A DNA stretch of 64,000 nt from Trachipleistophora hominis (GCA_000316135.1 JH993845.1:62001-126000); one strand, 5' to 3'. Shown: positions 12,912 to 22,991, counted from the first letter of the stretch. The notes: a model not told the origin generated them from the sequence alone. Translations and numbers: made by a program.

Positions 12912-14548
12912 ATTTCTTAAGTAAAATTATTTCTATGAAACACGTTCTTGTTTAGGCCCTTTCTAGCGTAGGTAAATGGTCTAGTACTGAGGGCAGAGCC
13001 ATGACTGGTAGGAGGATGAAGAGTAACGTACGTTTTTTTATTAAAATGACGTATTAAGGCTAATTAACAAACATAAATTGAAATAACACGCTAAAAATAT
13101 TAATTGTGTATTAAACGGGGAGTTTTATTTACAACGAAATAATTTTGATTAGACAAAGAGAATACGTGAACAAGGACTGAACAGGTCATGATATATTCTA
13201 ATGCACCAGCAACGCATTCTTTAGACTTACAGTGAAACACTTGATCAATAATAAGAACGTTCTTCATAAAAAATGAAAATAAAAAGATCGTGAAATTACG
13301 AACTTTTCCGCAAGATGAGTATCTTAATGTAATTACTATGATTATAGTACTGTTATACCCTACTGTTCACATCAGTTGCACGTTCGTTGTCCAACACGGT
13401 ATAACCTGTTTATTTTTCTTTTGTTATAAACTGCTAAAATTTTACCCCCTCAATTTCCGTCTTCAATCACACAAATATTCGTTTTCTTGTGTTTCATGCG
13501 GCGGAAACATTTTTAATTAAAATATCGTTTTAACTAAAATATTTTAATTTTTAAGTAACATAGGCTTGCAGATAGAACGTGGAGTGGTACATTGACGGGT
13601 GCATTCCTTCTAAATACGAGTGTCTTTAGTTTGCTTATTGATCTCAAAAACTAAATTACGGTGTTCTCAACTGGTCGTTCCTTCGTAAAGATCTCTATCT
13701 GTGTCTAACGATGCGCATTCCTTGTAAATGTTTTATCGTAGGAAAATGTTCTGAGAAGAAATGCTCAAGCATATAACTTACAGGAACGTTTGTCCTAACG
13801 TGTTTACACCAGTTGTCAATAAAAATGCGTTTTATGGTTGGTATGGATTGCTAACGAAGACAGGCCATTTTTACAAACCAACGATTAGTAATTGCTCACG
13901 AACAGGTATATGCTCATCTAATGGTATCAATCTGTTGAAAATAATACAAAAAAATTCTTACAAACACGCACTCATAGTACGCCGTTATTTTTTATCTCCA
14001 AGAGAAGACACGTGTTATTTTGGCAGTAAATGCCAAGGCTGGTGTGAGGAAATGCGAAGTGTTAATCAAACGAATTTTTAATTTTTAAAAAAATGCCAAA
14101 GCTTGGCAATGCGAGAGTTGTTCGTTAATTATAAAGAACAGGAAATGACCGTAATTTATAGAAACGCCGTTTAAAACGACCAAATTCTTTAATAATTACG
14201 TAGAATGGTAATAATACGAACAAACGTTCCATAGAACGTGTTTTATCTGCCATGCTTTATTTGTGTATTGCCAATGTTTATTTTCATAAAAATTTGTTCA
14301 ATTACTTACACTTTCTGTTTTTTGAGCGAATTATTTATAAATCGTGTAACCGTGGCTTATTCATTAAAAATAAAAAAATTATCAATCAAGGACTGGCCAT
14401 ACTTGGTCTGAACGGATAAGAAAAACGTATTTGATTAGATGTTGCTGTTTAATGGCAGTTAAACTATTTTTTAAAAAATATTAATTGATAGAGAGGGATG
14501 TTAATTAGATAAACTTTCAAAGAATGTACCATTCATTCGTACTGCACG

Positions 14549-14708
14549 TATTTAATAAATTGTTTTACTGCAACTACGATAGTATTATAAGACAGCGTGT
14601 ATTTAATAAATTGTTTTACTGCAGTTAAACGTATACTTCGCCGTATTATAAGACAGCACTTATTTAATAAATTGTTTTACTGCAACTACGATAGTATTAT
14701 AAGACAGC
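14549..14708. repeat. tandem repeat upstream of the CAP gene, three units
   Basis: Units lie at 14549-14596, 14600-14657 and 14661-14708. Units 1 and 3 are 48 bp and identical. Unit 2 is 58 bp because its middle is replaced by a longer sequence. All begin TATTTAATAAATTGTTTTAC and end TATTATAAGACAGC. The array ends about 120 bases before the ATG at 14831, so it is placed like an upstream regulatory array. Confidence 0.95.
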
Positions 14709-14813
14709 GCAATTCTCTGTTTCATTCATTCTCATCCATCGCCAATCATCCCACCAATCCACAATCAGCATCCTACACAATCAGTTTCACAATCCAAACT
14801 TGACATAAACACG

Positions 14814-14817
14814 CCCC
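14814..14817 (+). promoter_or_regulatory. CCCC start-proximal motif of the CAP gene
   Basis: CCCC lies 13 bases before the ATG at 14831, the same arrangement as at other conserved genes in the window. Confidence 0.5.
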
Positions 14818-14830
14818 GAAACACAACAAA

Positions 14831-17743
14831 ATGCTACCATTAATCACAATTGCAGTGCACACACTCACCATCTACACATCACTGCTCACCATAACAAACG
14901 AATACCGCGCACAAAACGCACTAGCACCACTTGCAGTACACCCCAGCCTTACGCGTGCCGCCAGCCAGCAGGCAAATACAATGTGTACACGCAAATCGCT
15001 CGTACACAACAATTTGAGCGGCAGACTTGCGGCCGTTGATTTTGTGGGCGCTAGGATCGGTGAGAACATTGCACGCTCGGTTGAAAATGATGAGCATAGG
15101 GTGTTTGAAGTGTGGTTGAAGAGTGAGATGCATCGGGACAATATTGTGGGGGACTATGAGTTTGTGGGAGAGGGGAAATGTGTGGATGGAGATGGTTATT
15201 TCTATTATGTGGAGATATTTGGGAGGAGAGCGCGTGATACTGATGGTAAGGATTGTGGTGATGGCACGAGTTGTGGTGAAATAGGTGCTCGTACTGGAAT
15301 AAGCGCTGTAAAGTACGACGTACCAGAACAGCACGGCAACACGGTGAAGTACGACGATGGAAACACAAAAACGAAGAGAACGATAAGATTGATAATAGAC
15401 AGAAGCTCATCTAACGATAATCATCCAAAGAATGACCCTAATACACCCAATACCATCGGTTATATCAGCAGCTACGGTGCTAACACCGGCTATAACACCA
15501 ACACCATCTCATATTCTGATTTTTTGGTTTACTATGATCAATTTCTTAAGAATTATTTGAGCAGCTTACAGACTAAAGACGAGTGTACGATAAAAGAAAT
15601 AAATGAGAAATTGAAAAGTATTGATGGACAGCTGAGCAGATTGTTGGGGAGGGGAAATGAGAGGGAGGTTAATGGAGGGAACGATAAGTGTAGTGGTAGT
15701 TGTGGTGTGCGTGGCGGTGGTTATGAACCGGTTTATGATGATAATGTAAAGAACGTGAGTGATGATAAAGAGGGTGATAAAAGCAGAGATAATGGAAGGA
15801 ATGAAAATGATGATAATGTGAAGAACGTGAACGATCAAAATGTAAAGAACGTGAATGATGATAAAGAAGGTGATAAAAGCAGAGATAATGGAAAGAAAGA
15901 GAACAATGATAATGCAAAGAATGTAAATGATACGGACATTAACAAAATAAATGATAAACCAGAGAATGATAATAACAGTACGAGCAAAAACATTAACAAA
16001 GTAAATAACAGATCAGAGAACGAGAACAAAAATGGAAACAAGAACACCGCAGATGAAGGTGACAGTAACACATCATCACCTGAAAAACCCAAAAATGACG
16101 TAAGAGTGCCAATCGTAGTGAGCGATAAAAAGAATGAAAAACGAAGAAACGTTTTACTAATAAATCTGAAAGACCTGCTAGGGAACATACCAAACACATC
16201 AATTATAGACGAGAACACGAACAACGATAAAGGAAATGGAGAGATGGCAACGAATACACAACAAAACAAAGGGCCTGATAATAGAAATGATGATGAAAAT
16301 GGTGGCAATGCGAATGATAAAGGTGAAAATGGTGGCAATAATACGAAGAATAGCACGAAGAGTAAAGATGATCAGAATGCATCTGCAAAGAACGAAAATA
16401 ACGGTGAAATTAACATGGGAAGTGATGTTAAAGGTTTGGCTGAGATTCTTGAACATTTGAAAATCGGTAAAAAGACAGAGAATAGCAACGTAGACCCTGA
16501 AAATGGGAAAGAATCAGCAGGGCAGTCTAATGACAAGCATGAGATGGATGATGATCTACGATTTGTCATCAAGATAGGAAATAATGGTATTGAAAACGAA
16601 AATGAAATAAACAAATTGATAAGTGTGTTGAAGAAGATTGCAGAGGGTAAGGATACTCCTACAAATGAAGGAGGTGATAAAAACAAACAGGGAGAATTGG
16701 AGAGACAGAATGAAGACGGTAAAAATAAACAAGAAGAATTAGAGGGGCAGAACGGAGATGGCAAGAGAAAAACAGAAGAAAAAGACAACGGAGATAAGAA
16801 TAAACAAGAAGAATTAGAGGGGCAGAACGGAGATGGCAAGAAAAAACCTGAACAGAATGAAGACGGTAAAAATAAACAAGAAGAATCGGACAAACAGAAC
16901 GGAGATGGCAAGAGAAAAACAGAAGAAAAAGACAACGGAGATAAGAATAAACAAAAACAAGCAGAAAAACAGAACAAAGAAAACGAAAACGATGAAACTG
17001 GCAAAGAGCTAATTTTAAAGGAATTAATAAGCTTGATCGGTAAGCTTGAACGCATAAGAACGGGTGAAAGTGCGAAGGACCTGAAGAAAGAGGAGCAAAG
17101 TGAGAATAAACCGGAGATTCTGAACTGGGTGAAAGGTTTAAAAAGTATCATAGAGAAATACAACGAAGAGAGTGGAGATAAAGCGAAAAATGGACATGAA
17201 AATGAAAGGGAACGAATAGATGATAGGAATAAAAATGGAAAAATGTCTAAAGATGGTGATACAAGCAAAGATAACCAATCCAAACGCAGTGATAAAGATA
17301 AAAATGACGGTGAGAAAACAATGAGCAACAGCCCTGATGACAGCGATAAAAATAAAAATAGCAGCATGAATAGAAAAGAAACTGTGAGCAATAGCCCTGA
17401 CGATGGTAAAAAAACAAAAGACGGAGATGAAACTAACGATCAAAACGGAGATGGCAATAAAAATGCAGCTCGTAACAGCACTGGAAACAGCAGACCAGCG
17501 AATACAGTCAAAATACGAAAACGGTACAATCCCTTCAGCTTAAACCAAACCAAAATAACAACGAAGCTTGCAGAACTGTGCCGTTTGCTCTCAGCATCTG
17601 ACAAAATGAACAGCTTTAATTACACGAACATGAGTAAGTTATGCACTGAGAATGAGAATGGACTAGATGATGAGGTCTATGGTAGTAATGATCAGATAGA
17701 AATTGGTGTACCACTGTATTACGGTGCTCAACTCATGGATTGA
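14831..17743 (+). CDS. secreted CAP/SCP-domain protein with long charged repeat region, 970 aa
   Basis: The protein opens with a hydrophobic leader (about residues 1-20) that looks like a signal peptide. It runs directly into a CAP (SCP/PR-1) domain at about residues 20-131. The domain shows NEYRAQNALAPL, His59 in LVHNN, GENIA at 77-81, then VWLKSEMHRDNI and FVGEG, ending YYVEIFG. The HR-x-NI pattern is typical of the bacterial YkwD-like branch rather than of fungal PRY1 proteins. Residues about 170-890 are Asn/Asp/Lys/Glu-rich and repetitive, with duplicated blocks around DDNVKNVNDD and EELEGQNGDGK. The last 75 residues regain a folded appearance with two Cys. I infer an exported surface or host-exposed protein. 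CAP domains occur in sterol-binding and venom-type proteins, but the activity here is unknown. The gene is intact. Confidence 0.9.
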   Translation: MLPLITIAVHTLTIYTSLLTITNEYRAQNALAPLAVHPSLTRAASQQANTMCTRKSLVHNNLSGRLAAVDFVGARIGENIARSVENDEHRVFEVWLKSEMHRDNIVGDYEFVGEGKCVDGDGYFYYVEIFGRRARDTDGKDCGDGTSCGEIGARTGISAVKYDVPEQHGNTVKYDDGNTKTKRTIRLIIDRSSSNDNHPKNDPNTPNTIGYISSYGANTGYNTNTISYSDFLVYYDQFLKNYLSSLQTKDECTIKEINEKLKSIDGQLSRLLGRGNEREVNGGNDKCSGSCGVRGGGYEPVYDDNVKNVSDDKEGDKSRDNGRNENDDNVKNVNDQNVKNVNDDKEGDKSRDNGKKENNDNAKNVNDTDINKINDKPENDNNSTSKNINKVNNRSENENKNGNKNTADEGDSNTSSPEKPKNDVRVPIVVSDKKNEKRRNVLLINLKDLLGNIPNTSIIDENTNNDKGNGEMATNTQQNKGPDNRNDDENGGNANDKGENGGNNTKNSTKSKDDQNASAKNENNGEINMGSDVKGLAEILEHLKIGKKTENSNVDPENGKESAGQSNDKHEMDDDLRFVIKIGNNGIENENEINKLISVLKKIAEGKDTPTNEGGDKNKQGELERQNEDGKNKQEELEGQNGDGKRKTEEKDNGDKNKQEELEGQNGDGKKKPEQNEDGKNKQEESDKQNGDGKRKTEEKDNGDKNKQKQAEKQNKENENDETGKELILKELISLIGKLERIRTGESAKDLKKEEQSENKPEILNWVKGLKSIIEKYNEESGDKAKNGHENERERIDDRNKNGKMSKDGDTSKDNQSKRSDKDKNDGEKTMSNSPDDSDKNKNSSMNRKETVSNSPDDGKKTKDGDETNDQNGDGNKNAARNSTGNSRPANTVKIRKRYNPFSLNQTKITTKLAELCRLLSASDKMNSFNYTNMSKLCTENENGLDDEVYGSNDQIEIGVPLYYGAQLMD
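15740..15935 (+). repeat. intragenic coding repeat of the CAP gene, DDNVKNV blocks
   Basis: Two long blocks encode DDNVKNV followed by DDKEGDKSRDNG, with a shorter NVKNV block between. The nucleotide sequence is nearly the same in the copies, which indicates recent duplication within the gene. Confidence 0.85.
16675..16970 (+). repeat. intragenic coding repeat of the CAP gene, QEELEGQNGDGK blocks
   Basis: About four to five related blocks encode K(Q/K)EELEGQNGDGK with variants, alternating with RKTEEKDNGDKNK. Two blocks are almost base-for-base identical, so this is an actively changing hydrophilic tract. Confidence 0.85.
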
Positions 17744-18609
17744 TGGCTGTTTGATAGATATAAATTAAAATGATTATCTTATTAACATCATGATAAAAAG
17801 ACAACTTGCAAGCTGATTGGTCAATATCAATAAGAATATTCTTATGGGAGAGATAATAGGCGTTGTAGACCGAGGTAAACGTATTATTAGTTTTTGAAGG
17901 TCGGAACCATAAATAGGACACGTTATGATCATGTATAGTTCAATATGTTGGTTATGCACGAAAATTGCAACGGATCACACAATTTGGACGAATATTTTGT
18001 TCTAAATTGAACGAGGCTGTCAGGTTACACGCGCCCTCTATAAAAATGTTCTGCCAAAATCTAAATATTTGTCTAAATGGTCTATGTGCGGGGTTATACA
18101 TCGAGAACCGCTATAGTTGGGTAGGTATGTAATATTCTTAGAAAAGTAGTTCTTTTATGCCAACGGTGAATAAACACGTTTCATACACTTAAATACGAAT
18201 TTTCATAAATAAATATCATACACTGAAATAAACGAATTCTTACAAACACTTGAGATGTAAATTGTTATTCTGTGCTTGGTGCAGGCTACACACCTGGTAC
18301 CATTACATGATTGATTGCACGTGTTACGGGATGAAAGGTCCATTTAATTAACACTGATTGGTCATTTGCACAGTCTGTGCATCGTACATCACGGAGAAGT
18401 ACTCGAGCACCGCATATTATGGTATTAAGCTGTTCATTTTGGTGCACGGCTCTCAGTCTCTTCTTATCATGCGGTCGTTTTTCATTCACATGTTAAATTT
18501 AATATGAGCGTAGTATATGTTGAAATATTCACAGGAGAATGAGTTTACGAGGTAATACCTGTCTAAATGCCTATTACTCTGTTTCCACCGTACACCTCCT
18601 TTCATGCAC
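17744..18609. other. convergent intergenic region, no supported gene
   Basis: This lies between the 3' ends of the CAP gene and the kinase gene. A 28-codon ATG frame at 18046 follows CCC and TATAAAA but encodes nothing recognised. No other structure was seen. Confidence 0.5.
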
Positions 18610-20388
18610 TCAGTTATCCGTGCTGCCCAGCACTTCCTTCAACCACACCACCACGGTATCAAAGAGTGTCCTGCTGCCGTGTCTCTTCCTGACACACACG
18701 TAATGCTTCTTTATCACCACATTGAAGTAAAACGCAAGACTGAATTCGACATACATTCCCTCCATCTTCAGCAGACAGCTATAATGGTCCTCATCAGCCA
18801 TCGTTTTGATGCGATGCAGCTTGAAGAACCGGTGTATGGTCTTACCAAGTCTTTCTGAATTATCCACGTTGTTGCAGCTTATACCGGTAAAGATGCCTTT
18901 TAATAGTGTGTTCTGCACTTTAACCTTTGGTTGTACGATGTTTGTCGTAGGAATGAGATTTAGACGCGGACAGTCGTTGTGCATGATTGAAACGAGCCTG
19001 TGCAGGCTCTCCTTCCGGCTGCCTGTAACCACAAAACGTGGTAATTCTTTGTTGCTGAAATGACTCTCCAACAAGCGGTACATTTTGATGGTTGGGCGGA
19101 TGCACGAGAGCATCGAAACATCATCTGCGCAGGCCTGCATGTCTGTGCCCGTGTTTTCAAATGCCTTACCGCCAACCTTCCGCAGAACATCGATGAATGC
19201 TGAATTGAAAGAATTCGGCGCACGCATTTTAGCGGTCATAGAGGTGACTGTAGGATTCATGTATGGATGTGTATGTGCATATTGCTGTTCATTTTGTGGA
19301 TGCTTCGTTTGTGATGGGCTTCTTTCGTTGAGCCAGTCACTCTTGAGCACGTCTCTCATGCGGTAGCGCTTCTTTGCATCACTTTCGATCAGCCCGCCTA
19401 TCAACTTGCGTGCGCTGGCGGACACTTCCCTGCGGAACGCAAACCGTCCCTTTTTTATCTTGCTGTGCAGTATGCTGACGTCCTTGTCATCAAATGGCAA
19501 TGTGCCCACGACCATCACGTACAGAATCACGCCAAGCGACCACATATCGACCTCAGGGCCGGTGTACACTCTACCTCGGAGCAGCTCAGGCGCAGCAAAC
19601 TGCAACGACCCGCAAAACGTGCCCAAGAACTGCTTCGAATCGTAGAAATTGCTTAATCCAAAATCGATAATCTTGATATTTCCGCCTTTGTCAATCAGAA
19701 TATTCTCAATTTTGAGATCGCGATGGACAATCGCATTCGAGTGCATGAAATTCACCGCGTCCACGATCTGCGTGAAAAACTTTCTGGCGAGCTGCTCGTC
19801 AAGCACGCCATTCTCGCGTATGCAGTTGAGTAGCGATCTGCCACTCACGTACTCGTACACCATGTAGAAGTGCAGATCGTTGTAGAAGAATGCACGCAGC
19901 TTTATTATGTGAGGATGGCACACGAGAGCAGTGATGATGGCCTCCCTGTAAATGCGCTCTTCGCGCTTGCACCTGCTCTCCTTGTTGATTGAGTTGTAGC
20001 GTAGGTTGCGGGGTATGATCTTGATGGCGACGTGCTGCCCGTCGGGAGATGCAGCAAGCTTAACCTTTGAAAAGCTGCCTTTGCCGAGAGTGCGCAGCAG
20101 CGTATACTCCTTGATGCGCCGTTCGTTGAGCATGCGGTCCGCACACACGTAGCCGTGCTTATCGAGCACAGTACTGTCGCCGTTCGATTGCCTGTCAGCA
20201 GATTGGCATTTTCCCGAGCAGAACTCGTCCACGCATTCGCCCTTGTAGCCGCTCAGCCGCTGCTGTTCCGCATCCTCGTGCTCTGTATCAAGCCCGTTCT
20301 CCGTCTTGATGTTTTCACTGTTCGTGTCCTCGTATATTTCGTCAAGGCTAGATGACGAGTTGGCACGCATCGTAGTGCGTGTGCACAT
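18610..20388 (-). CDS. KIN1: KIN1/MARK-like serine/threonine protein kinase
   Basis: This 592-aa protein has a complete kinase domain at about residues 95-352: glycine loop LGKGSFSKVKLA, catalytic Lys123 in VAIKII, HRDLKIEN with Asp224, DFG at 242-244, and APE at 266-268. The activation loop reads FLGTFCGS with Thr257, the pattern of CAMK-group kinases of the SNF1/MARK/KIN1 branch. The C-terminal 110 residues, with the EFSLAFYFNVVIKKHY segment, look like a KA1 membrane-binding domain, which favours KIN1/PAR-1/MARK over SNF1. KIN1-type kinases act at the cell cortex in polarity and secretion. The ATG at 20388 has a CCC-like motif 21 bases upstream, and a second Met follows at residue 7. About 90 acidic residues precede the domain. 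The orthology symbol is tentative. Confidence 0.93.
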   Translation of the reverse strand: MCTRTTMRANSSSSLDEIYEDTNSENIKTENGLDTEHEDAEQQRLSGYKGECVDEFCSGKCQSADRQSNGDSTVLDKHGYVCADRMLNERRIKEYTLLRTLGKGSFSKVKLAASPDGQHVAIKIIPRNLRYNSINKESRCKREERIYREAIITALVCHPHIIKLRAFFYNDLHFYMVYEYVSGRSLLNCIRENGVLDEQLARKFFTQIVDAVNFMHSNAIVHRDLKIENILIDKGGNIKIIDFGLSNFYDSKQFLGTFCGSLQFAAPELLRGRVYTGPEVDMWSLGVILYVMVVGTLPFDDKDVSILHSKIKKGRFAFRREVSASARKLIGGLIESDAKKRYRMRDVLKSDWLNERSPSQTKHPQNEQQYAHTHPYMNPTVTSMTAKMRAPNSFNSAFIDVLRKVGGKAFENTGTDMQACADDVSMLSCIRPTIKMYRLLESHFSNKELPRFVVTGSRKESLHRLVSIMHNDCPRLNLIPTTNIVQPKVKVQNTLLKGIFTGISCNNVDNSERLGKTIHRFFKLHRIKTMADEDHYSCLLKMEGMYVEFSLAFYFNVVIKKHYVCVRKRHGSRTLFDTVVVWLKEVLGSTDN

Positions 20389-21244
20389 TTTTTCTATTTT
20401 TGTACGTGCGGGCGACCAATCGTTTTAAAGGGAACGCGTAGATTAAGGAGAGTGTGTCATTTACGGGTTTGGGAACATGAGGTATGCTGGGTAAGACACA
20501 AACATTGGTTGAATGGGCGTAGTATGCGATTACAGTGGCAGATAAGTTTAATACAATTAAAAACGTGGTAACGCCGGTAACACGAACAAAATGTAAATTT
20601 GTAATGGCACGTGATGTTGTGTCACAGTAACGAAGAGTAAAAATGAATCTGAGCAATTGCACGTGGGAAAAGGTAAATTTTAAAGAATAACGATATTTTA
20701 CGATAACACACGTAAACGTTTTAGTTCTCGTAATTTTAGAAAGTATTTCGTGCGAATACTTTCTCAGCACTCGTTTTGTATCCTCCGCAATTTTTAATTA
20801 AATTAATTTCTCAAAAGAACGTGTACGTGAGGAGAGGTGTGTAAATAAACATTAGTCACCGGACTTTTTAATAAAACTCTTTCAGTCTAAGAAAAAAGAG
20901 AAATAAACATGTTATACGTTAAAGAACTAAAAAATACTTTGAACGATAATATCGTTCAAATTTTGTTATCCCTCAGCGAAATGCTGTATTAACAGTTGAA
21001 AGTGCCCGATGAGAATTGTAAATTAATTTATGACGTAATTCTAACATTTGCTTATCATTGGGAAGATTGCGTAATTTTAACGGGCATTTAATTAAGAACG
21101 GGTGATTAAGAATGGATGAATGTACATTGCTGAAAAATTACGTAGTTTAGTGTACCAATTAAAACGAATTGGTAGAACTTAAAATGATGGAAGGGATAAA
21201 AGAGAAACACTCCTAAGTGGTTGTATTACGGACGATTAATATGT
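20389..21244. other. kinase promoter region and tandem 3' end region
   Basis: This holds the upstream region of the minus-strand kinase gene and the 3' flank of the minus-strand AIG1-like gene. A 140-codon minus-strand open frame here contains no ATG and is rejected. A perfect 23-bp inverted repeat lies at 20938-20960. Confidence 0.5.
20938..20960. other. 23-bp perfect inverted repeat
   Basis: TTTGAACGATA and TATCGTTCAAA flank a single central A. The symmetry is perfect over 11 bp per arm. It lies between the AIG1-like gene's stop and the kinase start, so it could be a protein-binding site or an RNA hairpin. No function can be assigned. Confidence 0.6.
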
Positions 21245-22090
21245 TTATTTTTCGTTTTCTTCTTGTTCAGTATTAGGTGTGGATTGTTCTTGCGTATGAC
21301 TTCTTTGATCGTCCTCACTAGACACGTCTTCCACATGGCTTGGTTGTTCGTCCTCATTAGACACGTCTTCCACATGGCTTGGTTGTTCGTCCTCACTAGA
21401 CACGTCTTGCTCAACTTGTCTTGGTTGTTCGTCCTCATTCTCTGGCACGTTTTGTCTCGGTTCATCGTTCTTAGCCTTAAAGCAGTGCCTGCTAATTCTA
21501 CGCGCAACAGAAACAAAAATCTGCGATGATACGATGCCTATCAAAGTGTAATACCCAAAATAAATCATCCTTTTCGTTGAACTCATGTTATCTAACATCG
21601 GATACGGCCACACCCCATTAGACTTAGACAGGTACGCCGCCCAGATATAATACGCAATAGGAACCATTGCAAACGTGCACGGCGACAGACTAATCGCCGA
21701 CAGATCAATAACAAACGCCTCAACGATAAGCGCCAAGAGCGGCAGTAAATGATACACTATATCCATATAGAACGGTAACAACGTTTCAACGCCCGGTATC
21801 GGGCGCATCAGATTCGCAGGATTCGTGAAGTAGAAGAACCAGAACGTAATTGATATGGTGAACTCAGTCGCAAGTGCAATTGGATAAATAAAATTGTGGG
21901 CCCGTCTGTATTTTAGTACGTTCAGGAGAAGCGTTAAAATGGTGAGCTGAACGCCGATGATCGTAAGAAATTGGTTGCGGCCGCCCTTCTGTGTATTGAA
22001 GTGGTCTGCCAGTTCCTTTGGGATCGATGCGTCTGAGAGAGAGTACAGCAGTAGAAGAATTGAAAGAACACGAAATGTAAAGATGAACAT
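21245..22090 (-). CDS. AIG1/FAR-17a-like integral membrane hydrolase
   Basis: This 281-aa protein has about six membrane segments in residues 1-205 followed by a hydrophilic acidic tail. It matches the AIG1/FAR-17a family. Thr43 lies in QFLTIIGVQLT and His114 in VYHLLPLLALIVEAF, the positions of the catalytic Thr-His pair known in human AIG1 and ADTRP, which hydrolyse fatty-acid esters of hydroxy fatty acids. Further on, YYIWAAYL and NGVWPYPML fit the family's conserved C-terminal signature. Residues 1-22 could act as a signal anchor. The tail carries 13-residue repeats based on DEQPSHVEDVSSE. The ATG at 22090 is preceded by CCC two bases away, which supports this start. I infer a role in lipid handling in internal membranes. 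Confidence 0.82.
   Translation of the reverse strand: MFIFTFRVLSILLLLYSLSDASIPKELADHFNTQKGGRNQFLTIIGVQLTILTLLLNVLKYRRAHNFIYPIALATEFTISITFWFFYFTNPANLMRPIPGVETLLPFYMDIVYHLLPLLALIVEAFVIDLSAISLSPCTFAMVPIAYYIWAAYLSKSNGVWPYPMLDNMSSTKRMIYFGYYTLIGIVSSQIFVSVARRISRHCFKAKNDEPRQNVPENEDEQPRQVEQDVSSEDEQPSHVEDVSNEDEQPSHVEDVSSEDDQRSHTQEQSTPNTEQEENEK
21309..21440 (-). repeat. 39-bp coding minisatellite in the AIG1-like gene tail
   Basis: A 39-bp unit, 13 codons long, is repeated a little more than three times. It encodes DEQPSHVEDVS with SSE or SNE. The first two full copies differ at only a few bases, while the third is more diverged. Confidence 0.9.
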
Positions 22091-22092
22091 AA

Positions 22093-22095
22093 GGG
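22093..22095 (-). promoter_or_regulatory. CCC start-proximal motif of the AIG1-like gene
   Basis: On the minus strand CTGCCCTT directly precedes the ATG at 22090. Confidence 0.5.
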
Positions 22096-22780
22096 CAGGA
22101 GCATTTTAAAATATTTGAGGATGACCGGCTGTGCCTGAACCAGGCCGCAGCAGGAAGAGAAGTAAAACGGTGCTCGTTTGGTATAGGATGCTTTAATGTA
22201 CCCTGTACGGCGTATTAGAACCACGTGTACGTGTTAAATGTCTTTATCGCCGTGTACGTGCAAAGAGAATATTTTCATTCTAAAAGAACATGAGCCGCAC
22301 TCATCCCTTTCATATCCCATTAACACTTTTTTACGCCTGATACGTACGATCAAGCAACGTAGGATAGGCATAGTCTATCCCCGTCTTTATCCCATCAATT
22401 TGTTTGATAAGTGTCATAATAATTCGCTCAGAAGGTGTTGTAATAGTTTGTTTGTACGTAACGTGTAAATAATCTATTTATAGAGCACAGAATGTAAATG
22501 ATAGTTTTAGAACGTAATAATTTATTAAGAGGCGATGATAATTTGTGTAGTATTTACGATCAAACCTTTGCGTATAGAATGGCGAACAAAACGTTCGTAC
22601 TGTTAGCGGTTGTTTTTATTTTATTAAGACTATTCACGTAATACGTGATGAAATGGTTACGCTAACAAATTTAATATGATTTTGATTAAATGATATGTTG
22701 TGAGGTTATATTAAACATATTTGTAAAAAATAACAAACGATTATAATACATACGGTAGAGGGAATGCCCGTTTTTGTAAT

Positions 22781-22985
22781 AAACGTATTTAATAAGATAT
22801 TTTATCTCAATCGTAGAAGAGAACGTGCTCGTTAGTTATAATACAACAAAAACGTGTTTAATAAGATATTTTATCTTAATCGTAGAATAGAACGTGCTCG
22901 TTAGTTATAATACAACAAAAACGTATTTAATAAGATATTTTATCTCAATCGTAGAAAAAGACGTGCCCGTTTTCTGAGCAAAAAA
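22781..22985. repeat. 69-bp tandem repeat upstream of eS30, three units
   Basis: Units start at 22781, 22850 and 22919. Each opens AAACGTxTTTAATAAGATAT, continues through TTTTATCTxAATCGTAGAA and contains ACGTGCxCGTT. The first two are full length and differ at only a few bases. The third diverges into the start region of eS30. The array ends about 20 bases before the ATG. Confidence 0.95.
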
Positions 22986-22991
22986 TTTTTA

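Larger units (their letters stand above)
12912..14830. other. intergenic region with upstream tandem repeats of the CAP gene
   Basis: Open frames of 76 and 106 codons at about 13.3 and 13.8 kb match nothing I recognise and are within chance length. The right end holds three tandem repeat units (14549-14708), a pyrimidine-rich leader and a CCCC motif at 14814-14817 in front of the CAP gene. Confidence 0.55.

Noticed and set aside
13761..14081. 106-codon ATG frame between 14-3-3 and CAP genes
   Set aside because: At this base composition a few frames of this length are expected by chance in 64 kb; no motif, leader or start signal supports it.
16372..17391. 339-codon minus-strand open frame rich in Leu, Ser and Phe
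   Set aside because: It is antisense to the Lys/Glu/Asp-rich repeat region of the CAP gene; skewed codons there leave the opposite strand free of stops.
18046..18132. 28-codon ATG frame behind CCC and TATAAAA
   Set aside because: Too short to judge, not basic like the smallest ribosomal proteins, no family recognised.
20348..20770. 140-codon minus-strand open frame upstream of the kinase
   Set aside because: It opens at GTG and contains no ATG codon at all, overlaps the kinase start and has no recognisable feature.
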